Positions 28,801-34,800 of a DNA stretch of 64,000 nucleotides are shown here, piece after piece. Position 1 is the stretch's first letter, and every line of letters begins with the position of its first letter. The DNA is taken from the NCBI GenBank assembly GCA_007844125.1, contig CM017556.1, forward strand, positions 24,125,277 through 24,189,276, written 5' to 3'. The notes beneath the pieces are model-generated. The model was not told the origin of the DNA, made no database searches, and was given only the letters and a program-made list of their open reading frames with translations. Source of the DNA: Sinonovacula constricta. Its lineage: Eukaryota > Mollusca > Bivalvia > Cardiida > Solecurtidae. Made by a program: the position numbers and the translations under genes.

Positions 28801-31800
28801 CATTGATATAAAGAAACAAGTAATATACTGTCCATTGATATGAAATCAACATTAAGGAACTGGTTATTGACATAAAGACAACAGTCAGGAACTGTCAATT
28901 GATATAAAGTCAACAGTAAGGAACTGTCCTCTGATATAAAAACAACAGTAAGAAACTTCCACTGATACAAAGACATCAGTAAGGAACTGTCCACTGATAT
29001 AAAGACATCAGTAAGGAACTTCTATTGATATAAAGACAACAGTAAGGGGCAACCTGTATGATCCAGGGATCATGTGTCTCTAAACTTACCATATCTGTCC
29101 TAGAACTGATGTTGGGAGACCAGATTGCATAAAGAACCCTCGTGCCTGCTCTCCTGTAACAAATAATAAATCATTTAGATTGGTTTTGGGGTTGGGTCTG
29201 TTGTTTTTGCAGGGATCTCCAAACAAATGTCTTGGTAGAGCCACTCGCCTTTGAAATCTAAGCTTTGAAGGCCAAAAAGAGTGCCAAAACCTGCCAAACA
29301 ATGTTAGAGCCCAGACACTGCTATATGTAGTAATGTTAATATAAATTAGTTCTTAGTGATGTGATATTTTCATGATACATTCTTCATTATGGTTTTAAGA
29401 AAATTGTATTTATAGTCTCTTATAATTTTTTACTGAATGGTGTTGTACATTTTAATGTTTTTATTTTTTTAAGTAAAACAATATCTAGGTATATATTACT
29501 TTTAATTGTATAATGGTGTGACTCAAATAAAACATTGTCTTGTCTAAGCTGGAAGACCTTCCCAACCTCCGAACTAGAGACCTTAACCATGCAACTAGGG
29601 GCTGCGGAGTAAAAGTCTGCAGCTCCTGTCCCAAGCCTTTAACACTTGATATGGCATGAAGGTAAGCTAGGGAGCAACAAATCTACCATTTTGAGAGCAG
29701 TGTCATATGCAACAGCATCCAATGATGTGAGAAAACTGATTTTCTGAGGCACAAAGGATTGCTCCTGCGTGACCTTTACTACTGGTGACCAGTCCTCATG
29801 CCTGGGAAAAGTTGTGTGAGTACAGAATCAAATATGTATGTTGAAAGGAGATTTCATTTGTGTCTAGGCATCCTCCAAATGTTGGCATAAATATTTATAT
29901 CTGTTTAAAGAAGATGTTCAAGTGATACGATTGTGTAATTCAGATATATGTAAAATGCAGATTTAAGCATAAACTGTTAAGATTAGGCAAACTGTGATGA
30001 TCCAGATCAGCCAGCACCACTACACCCCACACCCACACCAAAGTAATCCGATCACAAGCTGGACTTTTTTGCTGCTGAGAGATAAAGCTAGTTATCTCTG
30101 CATGTGCTTGTTTTTTAAAAATAGAATTAATATGACATTTTAACAAATGTCGAGGTTTATGGGTAAACCTATATATTGTTTACTATAGAAATGATCACTA
30201 AGAAGTAACAGTGAGATTTCATGGAAGCTGGAGACTGGACAAATATGCTGAATGGAAAATCATTAGATGTACTTAGGAATGGGGAACCAGGCAGACAAAT
30301 ATTCTGACCAATCAATACATCTGTATATTGATCTTCCAACGAGTATTTGTCAAATCATAGAAAGCAAGCCAACCCGGCTCCTAATCACAGTCTATAGCTG
30401 AGAGTTTTTCCTCTGGTATAGAGCAAGTGGACTGAAAATGTTTCCCAGGAATATAAATGAGATTATGATAAAGCCCTTTCATACCACAATTCGCTAATAC
30501 ACTATTCTAGTTTCTAGTCATTCTCTTACATCTACATGCAAAGGTGCCTAGGTATTTTGCTGGAGACTTGGCAGAAAATAGTGAAGGTCCTGATCACAAA
30601 GCTCCCAGTAGATTGCTGGCTAAGATTGATCTGCACTTACTGCCTAAGCCTCATTAGGGCATTTTGCAGGAAAAGTGTTATTACATGTGGTATTGGCATG
30701 TTATTGTTCTTTAAAGTAGGGAAATTAATGGATTCACATTACCCATAGTTTATATCATAGACAACAATAATGGACCAGTCTTTATAGCTCTCATCCACAA
30801 TTTTCCATGAACTGGATACAATTTTTTTTTAATGGGTTTCTTGCTGCATTTATGTTCCTGTAAAACTTAGCTTTTGCCACACATGTACTTTTCAATCATT
30901 TTTTGTTTTAAATTAACTGGCTCCTAAATGCCCCTGAGTATAAAAAGGAGCCTCTATATTATGCTGTTAATTTCACATATAGTTTAGACTTTACTGTGAT
31001 AGCAAGCTGTCAACACCAGATATGAAACAACACCCAGTCTGAGTTACGTTATCCCAACACCAGGCCAACTGGACTACCCACATTAGAAATACTAAAGCTG
31101 GCTAATTTAGATACACACTAATGATATTGGTTTGAGCGATTTACACATAACATATTTCCTCAGCCTCTTACCACATGGGTTCAAGTCCAGATTGCATGTT
31201 TGGAGGTTTTCCAGCTAAACTTCAGAGCGTTGGTAGTTCTACCAAGACATGAGGGGGGGTTCTTCCTTCACCAATAATTAGCTGGACATTGCCTACATGA
31301 CCATAATTGTGTTGGTGCAACGTTACAAAAAAAAAATAGCTTATTTATATATATGATTTAACAGATCCCACTGATATTAGTCTCTGTAAGAGCAGGGCAG
31401 ATTGTATTGATTTGCTCATGTGCTGATGACACCTGTGGTCTTCAGAGTCGACTTAACTTAATTACCTCCAGTAAAATGAATGAACAAAAGTGATCTTCAC
31501 TCAAAAAGTCACTGTACAAGGTGCAATGGAAATCAATTTGCCTGCCAAGGCTGCTCACAATAGCATGCACTTGCAAAATAAATAAGAATGTTCAATGTGC
31601 ATTTGAGCCATTCCTAGGACTTGTAAGGCTAGTACCTTCCTCCCTTGGACTGATAATTGTTTTAATAATTTAGCCCAAAGGTTTTTCTAAATAAAGACCA
31701 TTTTCTCAAATATTAGACTCTTACTGTTAACAAGTGTAAGGATTTTTTTTTTGACAGAAATGAACAAATATTTATTCTGCGAGATTTAAAAACAAGAGGG

Positions 31801-34800
31801 CCATGATGGCCCTTAATCGCTCACCTGATGACACAGGCTTTTAGTAGGCGTAAATCTGGCATCAAATAATTAAGAGTTATTTGAGAAATCTTTGGTGAAG
31901 ACTGGACCATACGTGTGGCCACTAGGTTGATAACATTTTCTAAGATTTTACCAAGTAACCTGCTGAATTCACATGACTCACTTCAAAACATATGTAAGAT
32001 TTCATACTGGCAAACATGCTGGCATAGTTTGGTGAAGATTGGGCCATAAATGGGGCCTCTAGTATGTTCACAAGCTTTTGCTAAGATTTGACAAAGTGAC
32101 CTACTTTTTGACCCCAAGTGACCCAATAATGAACTCATCCAAGATTTCATTCAGACCAACATTCTGATCAAGTTTGGTGAAGATTGGGCTATAAATGTGG
32201 TCGCTAGTGTGTTCACAAGCTTTTTCTAAGATTTGACCTAGTGACCTACTTATTTACTCCAAGTGACCAAATTATGAACTCATCCAAGATTTCATTCAGG
32301 CCAACATTCTGATCAATTTGGTGAAGATTGGGCTATAAATGTGGTCGCTAGTGTGTTCACAAGCTTTTTCTAAGATTTGACCTAGTACCCAACTTATTTA
32401 CTCCAAATGACCAAATTATGAACTAATCCAAGATTTCATGCAGACAAACATTCTGATCAAGATTGGTGAAGATTGGGCAATAAATGTGGTCTGTAGTGTG
32501 TTCACAGGCTTTTCTAAGATTTGACCTAGTGACCTACTTTTTGACCCCACGTGACCCAATAATAAACTCATCCAAGATTTCATGTAGACAAACATTCTGA
32601 CCAAGTTTGATAAAGATTGGCCTATAAATATGGCCTCTAGTGTGTTCACAAGCTTTTTCTAAGACTTGACCTAGTGACCTTCTTTTTGACCCCACGTGAC
32701 CCAGTTACGAACTCATTCAAGATTTCATGTAGACAAACATTCTGACCAAGTTTGATGAAGATTGGCCTATAAATATGGCCCCTAGTGTGTTCACAAGCTT
32801 TTTCTAAGATTTGACCTACTGACCTACTTTTTTACCCCACGTGACCAAGTTACACTCATCCAAGATTTCATGCAGACAAACATTCTGACCAAGTTTGGTG
32901 AAGATGGGCTATAAATGTGGTCTTTAGTGTGTTCACACTGTTTTACTAAATTTTGACCTGGTGACCTACTTTTTGATCTCAGGTGACCCAATAATGAACT
33001 CATCCAAGATTTCATTTAGACTAACATTCTGACCAAGTTTGATGAAGATTGGCCTATAAATATGGCCTCTAGTGTGTTTACAAGCTTTTTCTAAGATTTG
33101 ACCTAGTGACCTTCTTTTTGACCCCACGTGACCCAGTTACGAACACATCCAAGATTTCATGTAGACAAACATTCTGACCAAGTTTGATAAAGATTGGCCT
33201 ATAAATATGGCCTCTAGTGCGTTCACAAGCTTTTTCTAAGATTTAACCTAGTGACCTACTTTTTGACCCCACGTGACCCAGTTACGAACACATCCAAGAT
33301 TTTATGTAGACAAACATTCTGACCAAGTTTGATGAAGATTGGCCTATAAATATGGCCTCTAGTGCGTTCACAAGCTTTTTCTAAGATTTGACCTAGTGAC
33401 CTACTTTCTGACCCCACCTAACCCAGTTACGAACTCATCCAAGATTTCATGTAGACTAACATTCTGACCAAGTTTGATGAAGATTGGATAAAAACTATGG
33501 CCTCTAGCGTGTTCACAATCTAAAATGTTGTTGACGAACGACGGACGCTGGACAACGGATAAAGCAGTATCACAAAAGCTCCCCTTGAGCATGTTGTGCT
33601 CAGGTGAGCTAAAAACAACAATTTGGCGAATTGGCCATGATGGTTCTATACGGCTCAAATGAGTGCAGACAAAAGGTAACAGTGGTACACAAAATATTTT
33701 TCAAACATAACTGAAAAATTGTAACACTAAACTCTCATGAACTTGAATAATAAAATAACTTTCAGTGACATAGTCATGTGTTTTCATCGGTTTGTGGGGG
33801 AATTGGTCAGGTCTTTTTTTTCTGGATGGAGGAAGGGGGATTAACTAGTGTCCTGCTGACCTGTGGTGTGCTGGTGGTTATACAAACTTGTACTTAGACC
33901 ACGGAACACCACTATAATGACCGAAGTGGTGTCAATTTGACAACTACAACAACCATAAACATCCACCGGCTATGCATAGAATTTTTTTTTAACCCATTTC
34001 TCAATTACTGTAATTTTTTTTCGAGGGGGAGAGGCCTTTAAACGGTCCCTTCTATGTAAGGCAAAAAACCTGAATGGAGATGCTGAGTCCAACGTTCGGC
34101 TGAGTGCAACAGTTCTCTCATTTCTTTATGCTAGAAGTTACCAAAATTGGTACTTTCTCGGATAGGAATTGGGATTTGTCAGCATTTTTGTCGATAATGT
34201 GCAGCAACATTTCTATCATTATAGCACAGGGGCACTTATGAGGTGGCCAAGGACTGAACCCATCCGGTTCATTGTACTGACATCGATGAGTCAGGCGTAA
34301 TGCTGTCCCCTTAGCCCCGAGCGTTAGGAGGGAAGCCACTACTACCAAATTTAAAGTCTATGGTTTGACCCAGCTTGGGTGTGAACCCCCGACCCTCCAA
34401 TCCGCAAGCAGATGCTCTACAACTTGAGCTTTTGGCGGAAGAGCAACATCATTTTAAGTTCTACTTAATAAACTCACAATACAATTTTTATGATAATTTG
34501 TTCTAGTATAATAAAATAACAACACTAAAAGGTATTCACTTGAAGTTAAAAAAGTGTTGAAATTCTGAATCCAAGAAACATGAATAATGTTATGAAAATG
34601 CAAAAGACAATTTGATGTTATAATGACAATAACAATGTAGATTGATTTTATACAGATAAAAGTGTAAGATCAAAGTTTGGACTGCAGCCAAAATGGATGT
34701 TAGTCCTTTATATAGGAATGATTTTAAACAATCCTTTTATCATTGGACTAAAAGTCAAAATTATTGTTAAGATATTGCAAATATTGTAAATACAGGTTAC

